From: Bacteroidales bacterium
GTDB taxonomy: Bacteria; Bacteroidota; Bacteroidia; Bacteroidales; Paludibacteraceae
Length of the DNA: 35,559 nucleotides
Direction of reading: 5' to 3'
NCBI GenBank assembly: GCA_012519425.1
Contig: JAAYQF010000111.1
Location: 1-35,559 of the forward strand
The translations under genes and the position numbers were made by a program. Numbering within the stretch: the first letter of the stretch is position 1; each line of letters opens with the position of its first letter. This document shows positions 18,501-26,246 of this stretch, piece by piece. The notes under the pieces are model-generated. The model did not search any database. It was not told the DNA's origin and was given only the letters and a program-made list of their open reading frames with translations.

Positions 18501-18766
18501 TGCGGGCATCAGACAGATATGTGGAAGATGGATCCTATATAAGACTTAAAAATGTATCTTTAAGCTATCTGCTCAAAACGCCGTTTGATTTTATTGAAAC
18601 TCTAAGAATAAGCGTTGGTGCAACAAACCTGTTTACCATTACAAAATACAGGTGGTATGACCCGGATGTGAATTCTTTTGGAAGCGACCCTTCCCGAAGA
18701 GGAGTTGATATGTCTTCCTATCCAAATGCCCGGGTTTTCAATATTGGATTTCAACTTGTTTTCTAA
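15545..18766 (+). CDS. SusC/RagA-type TonB-dependent outer-membrane transporter
   Basis: This outer-membrane channel imports oligosaccharides with its SusD partner, powered by TonB. The 1073 aa are full length. A signal peptide covers about residues 1-29 (ends FFIPHFLFSQ). A carboxypeptidase-regulatory-like domain covers about 30-108 (ISGHVTDENNEPVIGAQI). A TonB-box-like EEVVVIGYG lies near 115. The plug domain covers about 120-240, with QALQGKISGVQV and PLYVIDGIPY and the SusC signature SSIEVLKDASATAIYGSRGA. The rest is the barrel, ending in FNIGFQLVF. There is no STN domain, so it is not tied to an anti-sigma/ECF pair, in keeping with control by the ROK regulator. It lies 104 nt after the epimerase and 21 nt before SusD. 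The gap before it has only a small GTCTTC-ca-GAAGAC palindrome (15503-15516). Confidence 0.98.
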   Translation: MENTQITIKKRSAYFFMLIFFIPHFLFSQNTQISGHVTDENNEPVIGAQIIEKGTKNGTISKMDGSFSLQVQSLRAKLEVISLGYESTEISLDGKNFVNIVLKETALDLEEVVVIGYGTAKKSDLTGSITSIKSDELMKTNPVSINQALQGKISGVQVNQSDGAPGAGISIQIRGANSFTTSTEPLYVIDGIPYSSAPGFNYEHASKQSNNPLNLINPKDISSIEVLKDASATAIYGSRGANGVILITTKKGALGKAKIDLTTNFGVSNIINSIEVLDAATYAEYRNEQVINGYTYDGLPFTRDDQLPYPAIGYWQYTRLPDPLSGDTVVVDSVYVPSAQDFRNGYLDGGTNWLDQIFRTAFSQDYNISVSGADNRGQYLFSGGYLDQQGIIFNSFYKRYNVRSNITRKITDWLEIGNNLSFTKSKNRMARTNVEAYGVIPSAIGFNPTRPVFDPEKDSGFSEDLASGLSNPYLYTRAAKNIVSSMNILSSAFAEISFTKQLKFRQNIGYGYNSNAKNEYYNRWVDVGLAPKNGYAVQADNYYESFTSESMLMYYATLAEIHQIGAVAAWTYEDAGWGEKIMRASNFPNDLTEEHDMSAGLIQEKNNTQKGKSSLMSYLGRINYTLKSKYLFTVSYRRDGSSRLGKGNRWADFFSGALAWHLGEEPWIKSLNTFDTFKLRISAGQTGNQGVAAYATRSKMLTQNKGYTYDNNYVTGFAEDYWNGPSNPNLKWETTTQYNLGIDVGFLKNRINFVIDLYKKDTKDLLQYMIIPNSTGFKGVYTNYGNVENRGLEITGSFHPISQRDFSWKIDINTSMNRNKIGGLRGDQFADVAWGLESMFLRRNGQPIGLLYGYKEDGFFDNEAEVRAYQVYADESDAKIKSMIGQVKYKDLNNDGMLDDRDKTIIGNTNPDFIYGITNTLTYKDFTLNLFIQGSQGNDILNANVKKYDLSGIDNLPKYIWDERWTEKNKLNARSPRPDATYSRAMRASDRYVEDGSYIRLKNVSLSYLLKTPFDFIETLRISVGATNLFTITKYRWYDPDVNSFGSDPSRRGVDMSSYPNARVFNIGFQLVF

Positions 18767-18787
18767 CATTTAAACTTTTATTTCATC

Positions 18788-20482
18788 ATGAAAATCAAAT
18801 ATTTCACTTTTCTGACAACTGTTTTATTGCTCATTGGTTGCTCCAGCCTGCTCGACGAGAAACCGTTTACTTTTGTAGCCGGCGATGACCTGGTTGAAAG
18901 CAAAAGTTATAACGAATTAGTAGCAGGGGCTTACAGCGGATTACATTTCTCTTTTGAGTGGGGAAATTTCCACCAAATAGTCAACTTCGACACTGACTAT
19001 CAAACCGGTCCTACCTGGGCATTCGGCAAAATAGGAGCCGGCAACTTTTATGAAGACGAAAATACCAAGAACTTCTATAACGGCTTTGCAATAACCATTC
19101 ACCGGGCAAATTATCATTCGTATCTGATAAGCAAAATGGATATTGATGAAAAAGAGAAGGATAACGCATTGGGAGAATTAGCTTTTCTAAAAGCATTTTC
19201 TTACTTCAATCTGGTACAGTTTTATGGTCCCGTTTGCCTGTACAAAGAATCCGTTTCTGAAGGTGCTCCTCTTAATATTCCACGTTCATCCGTTAAAGAG
19301 GTGTATGAACATATTATCGGACAACTTCAGTATGCTGAAGAAAAAACTTACTCCGTAAAGGACCCAAACTACAAAAAAGGACATGTGTCCAGCGGTGCTG
19401 CCAAAGCCCTTTTAGCCAAAGTTTATTGCACCATTGGCTCTGCTTCTATGGAAACAGGAAATCAGATATACGTGCACGGCGGTGTACCGGTAACCTACGA
19501 AGACGGTGAAAAAATTTATGTCCCCGAACCGGAAAAACTGACATTTGAAAAAGATAGAGTAGCCGGATATGAAGATTTCAATTCATTAGATTACTATAAA
19601 AAAGGATTGGCAAAAGCCAAAGAACTCATTGAACTGAATGATTTTGACCTTTTTTCCTCACAAGAAGAACTTTGGAAAAAAGAAAATAAAAACGGAAAAG
19701 AATTTATTTTTTCACTTCAAACACAGCAAGACAATCCTACCTTAAGCAATTACGTATCCAAAGAGTATGTCGGCTATTACAACGAGCTGAAGAATGGCAT
19801 ATTGGACGCCGGATTTTACATATTAAGAGATCATTGGTTTCAATTGTTTGATGAAACTGACGAACGCATAACCTGGGGCGTAGTTCATCGCCAACCCTTT
19901 GCTTTTTGGGACGGAAAACTGCAATATTGTTACTATCCGGCCAGAGACAGTCTGAAAGTGAAAGCCGGGACTGACGGCTACGAACCTACTGACATGCTAA
20001 GATATGACGCACATCTTTATGGAGCTAAACTGAATAAATTTAAACAAATCAGCCATAGAGACGGAAACAGAAGTGATTTTAACTGGCCCTTCATTCGCTA
20101 TGCAGAGGTTCTACTTTTGTATGCCGAAGCTGATAATGAAGTTAACAACGGACCCTCTGCCGAAGCCATTGCAGCCGTAGAAAAGCTGAATAAAAGGAAC
20201 AAAAGCAAATTGGCTTCCGATATAGGATTAACAGAGCCCTGGACAAAAGAATCTTTCCGTTCCTATATACTGGAAGAACGAGCAAAGGAATTTGGAGAAG
20301 AAGGCCATAGAAGATTTGACCTGATACGATGGGGAATATATCTGCAAACCATGAATGCAATAGGCGGAGCAGATGAAAACGGTGTCTTGAAAAGAAGAGA
20401 AAAAAGACACTTGTTGCTTCCATTACCAGCTGACGAAGTAAATACAAATGAGCATATAAACGTAAATAATCCCGGATGGTAA
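18788..20482 (+). CDS. SusD/RagB-family starch-binding-like lipoprotein
   Basis: This is the surface lid and ligand-binding partner of the SusC-type transporter. The 564 aa have a lipoprotein signal (lipobox LLIGC, Cys18) and the TPR-like helices of the family (AFLKAFSYFNLVQFYGPV near residue 136; GAAKALLAKVYCTIG near 205). The C-terminal signature is FIRYAEVLLLYAEADNEV near 436, then RAKEFGEEGHRRFDLIRWG near 505 and LLLPLPADEVNTN near the end. The translationally close SusC-SusD order (21 nt) is standard. The bound glycan cannot be deduced. Confidence 0.98.
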   Translation: MKIKYFTFLTTVLLLIGCSSLLDEKPFTFVAGDDLVESKSYNELVAGAYSGLHFSFEWGNFHQIVNFDTDYQTGPTWAFGKIGAGNFYEDENTKNFYNGFAITIHRANYHSYLISKMDIDEKEKDNALGELAFLKAFSYFNLVQFYGPVCLYKESVSEGAPLNIPRSSVKEVYEHIIGQLQYAEEKTYSVKDPNYKKGHVSSGAAKALLAKVYCTIGSASMETGNQIYVHGGVPVTYEDGEKIYVPEPEKLTFEKDRVAGYEDFNSLDYYKKGLAKAKELIELNDFDLFSSQEELWKKENKNGKEFIFSLQTQQDNPTLSNYVSKEYVGYYNELKNGILDAGFYILRDHWFQLFDETDERITWGVVHRQPFAFWDGKLQYCYYPARDSLKVKAGTDGYEPTDMLRYDAHLYGAKLNKFKQISHRDGNRSDFNWPFIRYAEVLLLYAEADNEVNNGPSAEAIAAVEKLNKRNKSKLASDIGLTEPWTKESFRSYILEERAKEFGEEGHRRFDLIRWGIYLQTMNAIGGADENGVLKRREKRHLLLPLPADEVNTNEHINVNNPGW

Positions 20483-20510
20483 AAAAACAATAATTATTAT
20501 CGTTGATCAC

Positions 20511-21656
20511 ATGAAAAAGAATTATATAAACAAACTGATCATTGGAATTACAGTTGTTGTGCTTGCATTTCACAACTGTGGTGAAGATAAACAAATATAC
20601 GGACCTCCCACGATAAGCAAGGTTACACTTATTAACAGCCTGGACTCGGCAATTACAGCCGCCGATATGGGGGAGTGGGTAGCTATTCACGGAGAAAATC
20701 TATTTAACATCGAATATATTAAGTTCAATGATATAGAAGTAAATCTCAAAGAAATTTATTCAGACGATAAAGCCGCATACACACAAGTGCCAAAAGATAT
20801 GCCCACAGAGCTGTTAAACAAGATATTTATAAAAACCTCTTCCGGCAGTGCTGAAAAAGAGTTTATTGTCAATCTTCCACCTATCATTCTGACGATGATG
20901 CAAAATGAGTACACTCAAGCCGGAGAAATACTGAAAATATACGGCAAAAATTTCTCGCTCTACCAAGTTGGGAGTTCTACCACTGTTGTCTCCTTTGGAG
21001 GAATAGAAGAACCCGTAATATCAGCATCAGAGGACGAATTATTAGTCAAAATACCTGAAGGAGTGCCTGTAAACTCAAAGATAGAAGTGATAAACAAAAA
21101 ATTTGACTTGACAGCCACTTGCCCCGGATATTATAAAGACACACACAATATGATCACTAATTTTGACCCCGATTTTCCCTATAGCGGATTTGACGGAAGT
21201 CAATGGGTAGGAAAATGGCCAAACCCGGAACCATTATCAGGCAACTATCTTAGGTTTGAATCAAGTCCAAGTTTATATCCCGATGGCTTAGGGTGGCTCT
21301 ACCTGTTTCAATTGGATTTCGACTATACTGAAGATATGATCCTGCACCCTGAAAATTACATCTTGAAGTTTGAAATAAATATGGAAAAACCTTTTATGGC
21401 AACTCAACTCTTCTTTTATTACTATTGGGATCAGAATCCTGCTCCGGACCCTATAGGTGGTGAGATCATTAAGGTAAAAGAATTTAATCAATGGGAAACC
21501 ATGGCAATTCCACTTGATAAAATCATACCACGCGGATTAAGCGGTGACGAAGTGGTCAGATCTTTCAATGTCAGAATTCAATGTTTTGCACCAACAGACG
21601 ATCTGTTAGTGGGTTTTGATAACTTTAGAATTTACCAAAAGGAAACTTTTAATTAA
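20511..21656 (+). CDS. IPT/TIG-domain surface glycan-binding protein
   Basis: This 381 aa protein takes the SGBP position directly downstream of SusD (28 nt). After an N-terminal hydrophobic signal come IPT/TIG-like immunoglobulin repeats at about 35-200 (GEWVAIHGENLFNIEYIKFN, then AGEILKIYGKNFSLYQV). A C-terminal domain covers about 205-381 (NMITNFDPDFPYSGFDGSQW to DDLLVGFDNFRIYQ), like the glycan-binding domain of SGBP-B proteins, with many aromatics. It probably gathers polysaccharide at the surface for SusCD. The signal is odd: Cys23 is preceded by AFHN rather than a classical lipobox, so lipidation at Cys23 is likely but not certain. Confidence 0.85.
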   Translation: MKKNYINKLIIGITVVVLAFHNCGEDKQIYGPPTISKVTLINSLDSAITAADMGEWVAIHGENLFNIEYIKFNDIEVNLKEIYSDDKAAYTQVPKDMPTELLNKIFIKTSSGSAEKEFIVNLPPIILTMMQNEYTQAGEILKIYGKNFSLYQVGSSTTVVSFGGIEEPVISASEDELLVKIPEGVPVNSKIEVINKKFDLTATCPGYYKDTHNMITNFDPDFPYSGFDGSQWVGKWPNPEPLSGNYLRFESSPSLYPDGLGWLYLFQLDFDYTEDMILHPENYILKFEINMEKPFMATQLFFYYYWDQNPAPDPIGGEIIKVKEFNQWETMAIPLDKIIPRGLSGDEVVRSFNVRIQCFAPTDDLLVGFDNFRIYQKETFN

Positions 21657-21753
21657 CAAGCTGAAATAAAAAATATTGAGACTATCTTTTTGCGACACCA
21701 TAAATTCACAGTTGAAAAAACAAATAATTAATCCTTATAGAAACAAGTATATG

Positions 21754-21812
21754 AAACGAACATGAACTAATTTAATCAATTATTCCACCCGAGTGGGTGA
21801 TTGAATTAGTTC
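21754..21812. promoter_or_regulatory. Hairpin and 24-nt repeat before the first DUF4434 gene
   Basis: GAACTAATTTAATCA (21764-21778) pairs in 14 of 15 positions with TGATTGAATTAGTTC (21798-21812), with an inner CACCC-gagt-GGGTG stem. The 24 nt at 21754-21777 (starting aaacgaacatgaac) recur exactly at 26221-26244, directly in front of the second DUF4434 gene. There is no T run after the stem, so it may be a leader or regulatory structure rather than a terminator. Confidence 0.6.
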
Positions 21813-21855
21813 ATCGAGAGTTCCATACGACAACTAAAAAATAATATTTAAACGT

Positions 21856-23199
21856 ATGAAAAAGATAATAAACGCATTTATTTTAATTGCAATTTTCATT
21901 ATAAGCCCATTAGGTTGTGAAGATTCTACGAAGGACACTTATAAACCATGGAAGGATGACATAGACAAGCCCGCTTTCCCCAAGTTAGAAGGCACTTTCA
22001 TCCAGGACTGGCTTGTCGGCAAATGGGACTATTCAAGATGGGATGATGAAATGAGAATACTAAAAGAGGCGCAGATGAAATATGTCATTCTGCTACCTAC
22101 CATGCATGGAGATACCGCGGAAAAATATACTACGCTTTATCCTTCCGATTTATCTTTTGCTACCCACAGTGGTGTTGATGTTGTCGAAAATTGTCTTGCG
22201 GCAGCTCAAAAATACGGACTTAAAGTGTTTTTGGGACTTAACTTTCATGCCAATTGGTGGAAAGCCGCAAATTACCCGCCCGAGTGGCTAAAAAAGCAAA
22301 TGGAGTACGGAAACATGCTGGCAAAAGATTTAATAAAAAAATACAGGCCCAAATATGCAGATACAATGTACGGTTGGTATTGGGTTTGGGAGATCAATAC
22401 CAATCAATGGAACAACAGCTACGCTAATAAACGCCTGGTTGATGCGATGAACATCAACTTAGATTTCTTAAACAAAGAAACGCCCGATATGTATGTAATG
22501 ATCAGTCCCTTTTTTCAACAAAGATACAGCGACATCAATAGCGACAAAATAATATGGGAGTATATCATCAGTGAAGCTCATTTTAAACCCGGTGATATTT
22601 TTGCTCCTCAAGACTGTGTCGGTGCAGGCGGACTGACCATAGACGTGTTGGAAGAATGGTTTATCATGCTGAAAAAAATCGCAAGATCAAAACCGGGATT
22701 ACGCTTCTGGGGTAATACTGAAATATTTAAGAACCATAACGACAACCAGCTTTATACAGCTACAATGGATATGGTTAAAAAACAAATGGATATAGCATAT
22801 CCACTCGTTGACAGACTGATTTGTTTCTCCTACACACACTTTTACAGTCCATCCCTACGCATCGATCTGTTTCACAAAACCTATTTGGATTATCTGCAAT
22901 CAGCAGGCAGTTTATCATTTCAACTTCCTGTAGAAACACCCACAGGATTGAGGATTGAAGAGAAAACGACGGATCAAGCCAAGTTGGTTTGGGATGAACC
23001 GAACGACAGGAAAAATATTGTAGGCTATTTCGTATATAAGGACAACGAACTGATAAAAGACCGGCAATACGACGGAGAAGGCCTTTGTCATACATATGTA
23101 TTGCTGGAAGACTTACTACCGGATGTTAGTCACACTTACTCGGTTTGTTCTTATAATGCCATAGGAGAAACTTCAGGTAAAACGGAACTTGAATATTGA
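21856..23199 (+). CDS. DUF4434 TIM-barrel lipoprotein with C-terminal Fn3 domain
   Basis: This is a putative glycan-active enzyme, 447 aa. The signal peptide has lipobox PLGC (Cys21). The DUF4434 barrel covers about residues 44-350: GTFIQDWLVGKWDYSRWDDE near 46 (strand 1), YVILLPTM near 76, MYGWYWVWEI with Glu179, FAPQDCVGAGG near 249 and FWGNTEIF with Glu289. The two glutamates recur in both DUF4434 paralogues at matching places, like the acid/base and nucleophile of (beta/alpha)8 glycosidases. A fibronectin type III-like domain closes the protein (about 357-447, PTGLRIEEKTTDQAKLVWDE). It lies 199 nt after the SGBP gene behind a hairpin. Activity is inferred, not known. Confidence 0.82.
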   Translation: MKKIINAFILIAIFIISPLGCEDSTKDTYKPWKDDIDKPAFPKLEGTFIQDWLVGKWDYSRWDDEMRILKEAQMKYVILLPTMHGDTAEKYTTLYPSDLSFATHSGVDVVENCLAAAQKYGLKVFLGLNFHANWWKAANYPPEWLKKQMEYGNMLAKDLIKKYRPKYADTMYGWYWVWEINTNQWNNSYANKRLVDAMNINLDFLNKETPDMYVMISPFFQQRYSDINSDKIIWEYIISEAHFKPGDIFAPQDCVGAGGLTIDVLEEWFIMLKKIARSKPGLRFWGNTEIFKNHNDNQLYTATMDMVKKQMDIAYPLVDRLICFSYTHFYSPSLRIDLFHKTYLDYLQSAGSLSFQLPVETPTGLRIEEKTTDQAKLVWDEPNDRKNIVGYFVYKDNELIKDRQYDGEGLCHTYVLLEDLLPDVSHTYSVCSYNAIGETSGKTELEY

Positions 23200-23517
23200 A
23201 GAACAAAGAGCAAAGACAAAAAGAGCAAAGAACAAAGACTAAAAATTAATGATTAATGATTCACCGGCAAATAACTCTGTTTTTAGCAGTTTCCCTGCCC
23301 GCTACTTAATGTAATTTCAATAATTATGAATAAATTTACAGCGAATAGAAATAGAAATTACACACTTTTGGGGACTACCGTTGGGAAGATTAACCACGGT
23401 AAAAACCGGCGTTCTTATTATTGTCCCAAAAGTCCCCCGGGGGATAAGGGGACAGATCAATTAAAACAATTAATAACCAATTAAAATAATTAACAGTCAA
23501 TTAAATTTTAAAAAAAA
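23200..23517. repeat. Intergenic region: repeat scrap and nested palindromes
   Basis: The first 50 nt (gaacaaagagcaaagacaaa units) are the purine-rich module of the mosaic repeat without its other parts. From 23364, ACTTTTGGGGAC pairs with GTCCCAAAAGT (23423-23433), enclosing a smaller stem ACCGT...ACGGT (23377-23400). A further C/G-rich palindrome, gtcccccgggggat, lies at about 23432-23445. An aaaagtccccc...gggggat motif also precedes the second leucine-rich gene (24857-24878). The last 60 nt are AT-rich and shared with the leader of that gene. No clear -7 box was seen. Confidence 0.6.
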
Positions 23518-24684
23518 ATGAAAACAAAATTTTACTTATTAGTTTTATGCTGTTCCATGATTGCAACAGCTACGGTATGGTCGCAAGATCCATTTGTGTT
23601 ATCTGCTGACGGAGATACACTTAAAAGATGGACAGGAGAAGATCCTATTGCTGATATGACAGCTTACCCTACCCTTGAAAACGTAACTAAAATTGCTTCG
23701 GGAGCATTTAACGGAATCTCAACGTTGAAAAAAGTAATCATTTCTAAGAATGTAACAACGTTTGAGGGATACTATTTTACAGGAACGCCACTCGACAGTG
23801 TCGGTGTAGCTTCAGGAAACGGTTATTTCTCGGATATTGATGGGGTGCTTTTCAATTGGGGAAAAACCTACTTATTTTATTATCCTCGTGGCAAAACAGC
23901 AACAAGCTATACCATTCCTGAAGGAGTCGAAAAGATAGGAAATATTGCATTTTATCAACATCAGTATCTTAAGAAGATAACATTTCCAACGACCGGATTT
24001 AATGAAATAATGATCGATCAAGCTTTTTGGGGTATTGCCAACTTAGATACCATCGAAAACTTTGAGAAAACGCAGATAACATCTATACCTGAAAATACAT
24101 TTGGAGGCTGCTGGCATCTTAAATCCATTGCCCTACCCAATACACTGACTGAGATTAAGGCAAATGCCTTCAATGATTGTCAATATTTGCCTTCTATCAC
24201 TATCCCTGCCAGTGTTACAAGTATCGGAGATAAAGCTTTTTACGGCATCTGGGCCCTACTCACAGTTGAGAGTCATAACACCGTAGCACCAACTTTAGAA
24301 AACGATTCTGTTTTTGCATTAAAAGGCAATATACCGGCACGTAATTTATATGTACCAAAAGGCTACGTAAATACATATCAGACCAACTGGGTAAACACAG
24401 GTAAATTCAACGTCAACGGTGCCATCCAAGAAATAATCCTAACAAGCATAGGTGAACTTAACAACCAATCTGACATGGCAATCTGGGTTAAGGATAACAA
24501 ATTTCAGGTTAAAGACAATGAATATGGATCAGAACTCAGTTTTAATATTTTCAACAGCACAGGGCAATTAGTTCAGTCTCTTTCAAATCTGTCCGAAACT
24601 ATTGATCAGAATTTAAAAGGACTATACATAGTTAATGTTAAACGAGCAGGAGAAGCAATAAAGTCATTTAAAATTATGCTTTAA
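23518..24684 (+). CDS. BspA-like leucine-rich repeat protein with T9SS tail (copy 1)
   Basis: This is a 388 aa secreted surface protein. The signal peptide (MKTKFYLLVLCCSMIATATV, cleaved near WSQ) is followed by LRR_5/BspA-type repeats from about 50 to 270 (VTKIASGAFNGISTLKKVII, TSIPENTFGGCWHLKSIALP, TEIKANAFNDCQYLPSITIP, TSIGDKAFYGIWALLTVE). The last 75 or so residues are a type A T9SS sorting domain (FNIFNSTGQLVQSLSNLSE, GLYIVNVKRAGEAIKSFKI). Such proteins are exported through the type IX system and act in adhesion or ligand binding. It is a tandem paralogue of the next gene; the N-terminal and tail parts are nearly identical while the repeats differ. The link to glycan use rests on position only. 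Confidence 0.9.
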   Translation: MKTKFYLLVLCCSMIATATVWSQDPFVLSADGDTLKRWTGEDPIADMTAYPTLENVTKIASGAFNGISTLKKVIISKNVTTFEGYYFTGTPLDSVGVASGNGYFSDIDGVLFNWGKTYLFYYPRGKTATSYTIPEGVEKIGNIAFYQHQYLKKITFPTTGFNEIMIDQAFWGIANLDTIENFEKTQITSIPENTFGGCWHLKSIALPNTLTEIKANAFNDCQYLPSITIPASVTSIGDKAFYGIWALLTVESHNTVAPTLENDSVFALKGNIPARNLYVPKGYVNTYQTNWVNTGKFNVNGAIQEIILTSIGELNNQSDMAIWVKDNKFQVKDNEYGSELSFNIFNSTGQLVQSLSNLSETIDQNLKGLYIVNVKRAGEAIKSFKIML

Positions 24685-24690
24685 CTCATG

Positions 24691-24798
24691 GCGGTATCTT
24701 AGAAGTGCCCAACTGCTGCGCTTAGCGCCTTGCATTTGGACACTTCTAAGCCACCTTGCTGTTTTTTTCTGTTGAATATTGGTTTTTGAGATAGCCCC
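24691..24798 (+). terminator. Dispersed element B with terminator-like hairpin
   Basis: Directly after the copy-1 stop, CTTAGAAGTG (24698-24707) and CACTTCTAAG (24741-24750) form a perfect 10-bp stem. This is followed by ccaccttgctg and a T run (24762-24768). The element ends GAGATAGCCCC (24788-24798). Its reverse complement matches element A (11174-11245) with about 85% identity by eye. It probably ends transcription of the first leucine-rich gene. Confidence 0.7.
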
Positions 24799-24928
24799 GT
24801 ATTTTATCCGGAGTGCATGTGATAGCTGCTACTTATTCTATATCAGTATGATCCCCAAAAGTCCCCCCTTGGGGGGATTTAGGGGGCTGATAATCTAAAA
24901 TAATTAACAACCAATTAAATTAAAAAAA

Positions 24929-26077
24929 ATGAAAACAAAATTTTACTTATTAGTTATCTTCTGTTCTGTTTTTGCAACAGCTACAGTATGGTCACAAAAC
25001 CCATTTACTTTATCTGCTGATGGAAAAACACTTGAAAAGTGGACAGGAACAGATCCTACGGCTGACATGACAGCTTACCCCGAGCTTGAAGATGTAACTA
25101 CTATTGCTTTTGGAGCATTTCGTGAAAACGCGACATTGGAAAGTATAACCATCTCTAAAAATGTGACAACGATTGATCAATACACTTTTGCCTGGATGGG
25201 AAATATTAAAAATATTTTCGTAGCTGAAGGAAACGGTTTTTACTCGGATGTTGATGGGGTGCTTTTTGACTGGGGAAAAACCATCTTATTTTCTTATCCT
25301 CGTGCCAAAACGGAGGAAAGTTACGTTGTTCCTTCTACAGTTATAAAAATAGGAGGTCTTGCATTTCATAGAAATATGAATCTCAAAAAGATAACGTTAC
25401 CTGCAGAATTTAGCGAAATACAGCTGAGTGAAACTTTTTGGGCTGCTGCTCAATTAGACACTGTCAGCTGTCTTGGAAAAATAACGTCTATACCCGCAAG
25501 CACGTTTTCAGACTGCTATGTGCTCAAATCCGTTACTTTGCCAGATGAACTGACCCTGATTGGCTCAAAAGCCTTCAATCAATGTCAATCATTGTCTGCT
25601 ATCACTATCCCTGCCAATGTTACAAGTATTGGAGATCAAGCTTTTTTCAACAACATCGCACTGACCGAAATTGTGTGTCTTAGCGCCACTCCACCGACTT
25701 TAGGAGGCAATAATGTTTTTACTGTAAATCCGGATGCCACCATGCCGGCACGCACTTTATATGTGCCGGTTGGTTCCAAAGCTAAATACGAAACCGACTG
25801 GGAAGGCAAATTCACCGGCACCATCGAGGAAGAAAATCCGGCAGGCATAGGTGAACTTGAAGGGCAATCCGGCTTAACAATCCGGGTTAAGGATAACAAA
25901 TTTCAAGTTAAAGGCGATGGATCAGAACTTAGCTTTAATATTTTCAACAGTACAGGGCAGTTAGTTCAGTCTCTTTCAAGTCTGTCCGAATCTATTGATC
26001 AAAATTTAAAGGGACTTTATATAGTTAATGTTAAAAGAGCAGGAGAAGCAATAAAGTCATTTAAGATCATACTGTGA
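24929..26077 (+). CDS. BspA-like leucine-rich repeat protein with T9SS tail (copy 2)
   Basis: This is a 382 aa paralogue of the preceding gene with the same layout: a signal peptide (same MKTKFYLLV start), LRR_5 repeats at about 55-270 (TSIPASTFSDCYVLKSVTLP, TLIGSKAFNQCQSLSAITIP, TSIGDQAFFNNIALTEIV), a short Pro/Gly linker and a type A T9SS sorting domain. The AT-rich leader just before its ATG also matches that of copy 1, so the duplication includes upstream sequence. The repeat region has diverged in loops and in strand residues, which suggests different ligands. It is probably displayed on or released from the cell surface. Confidence 0.9.
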   Translation: MKTKFYLLVIFCSVFATATVWSQNPFTLSADGKTLEKWTGTDPTADMTAYPELEDVTTIAFGAFRENATLESITISKNVTTIDQYTFAWMGNIKNIFVAEGNGFYSDVDGVLFDWGKTILFSYPRAKTEESYVVPSTVIKIGGLAFHRNMNLKKITLPAEFSEIQLSETFWAAAQLDTVSCLGKITSIPASTFSDCYVLKSVTLPDELTLIGSKAFNQCQSLSAITIPANVTSIGDQAFFNNIALTEIVCLSATPPTLGGNNVFTVNPDATMPARTLYVPVGSKAKYETDWEGKFTGTIEEENPAGIGELEGQSGLTIRVKDNKFQVKGDGSELSFNIFNSTGQLVQSLSSLSESIDQNLKGLYIVNVKRAGEAIKSFKIIL

Positions 26078-26220
26078 TTGATTTAACACTGCTTCAACCT
26101 GCGCAGCACACAAAAATTTACTTGTTTTTTAAAGCATGAAGATATGGAATTGGTCCGGTATCACATGTCTGAGACCTGACATAATTCGGATATCAGAAGA
26201 CAAAACATCATGTACATATA

Positions 26221-26244
26221 AAACGAACATGAACTAATTTAATC
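26221..26244 (+). promoter_or_regulatory. 24-nt direct repeat before second DUF4434 gene
   Basis: The 24 nt starting aaacgaacatgaac and ending 2 nt before the ATG are identical to 21754-21777, upstream of the first DUF4434 gene. A similar tatat run precedes both copies. It may be a shared control site or a trace of gene duplication. Confidence 0.55.
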
Positions 26245-26246
26245 GT

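Noticed and set aside
20142-20690. Minus-strand frame of 182 codons across the SusD-SGBP junction
   Set aside because: It is antisense to both genes, is rich in F/L/C/Y and lacks a start context.
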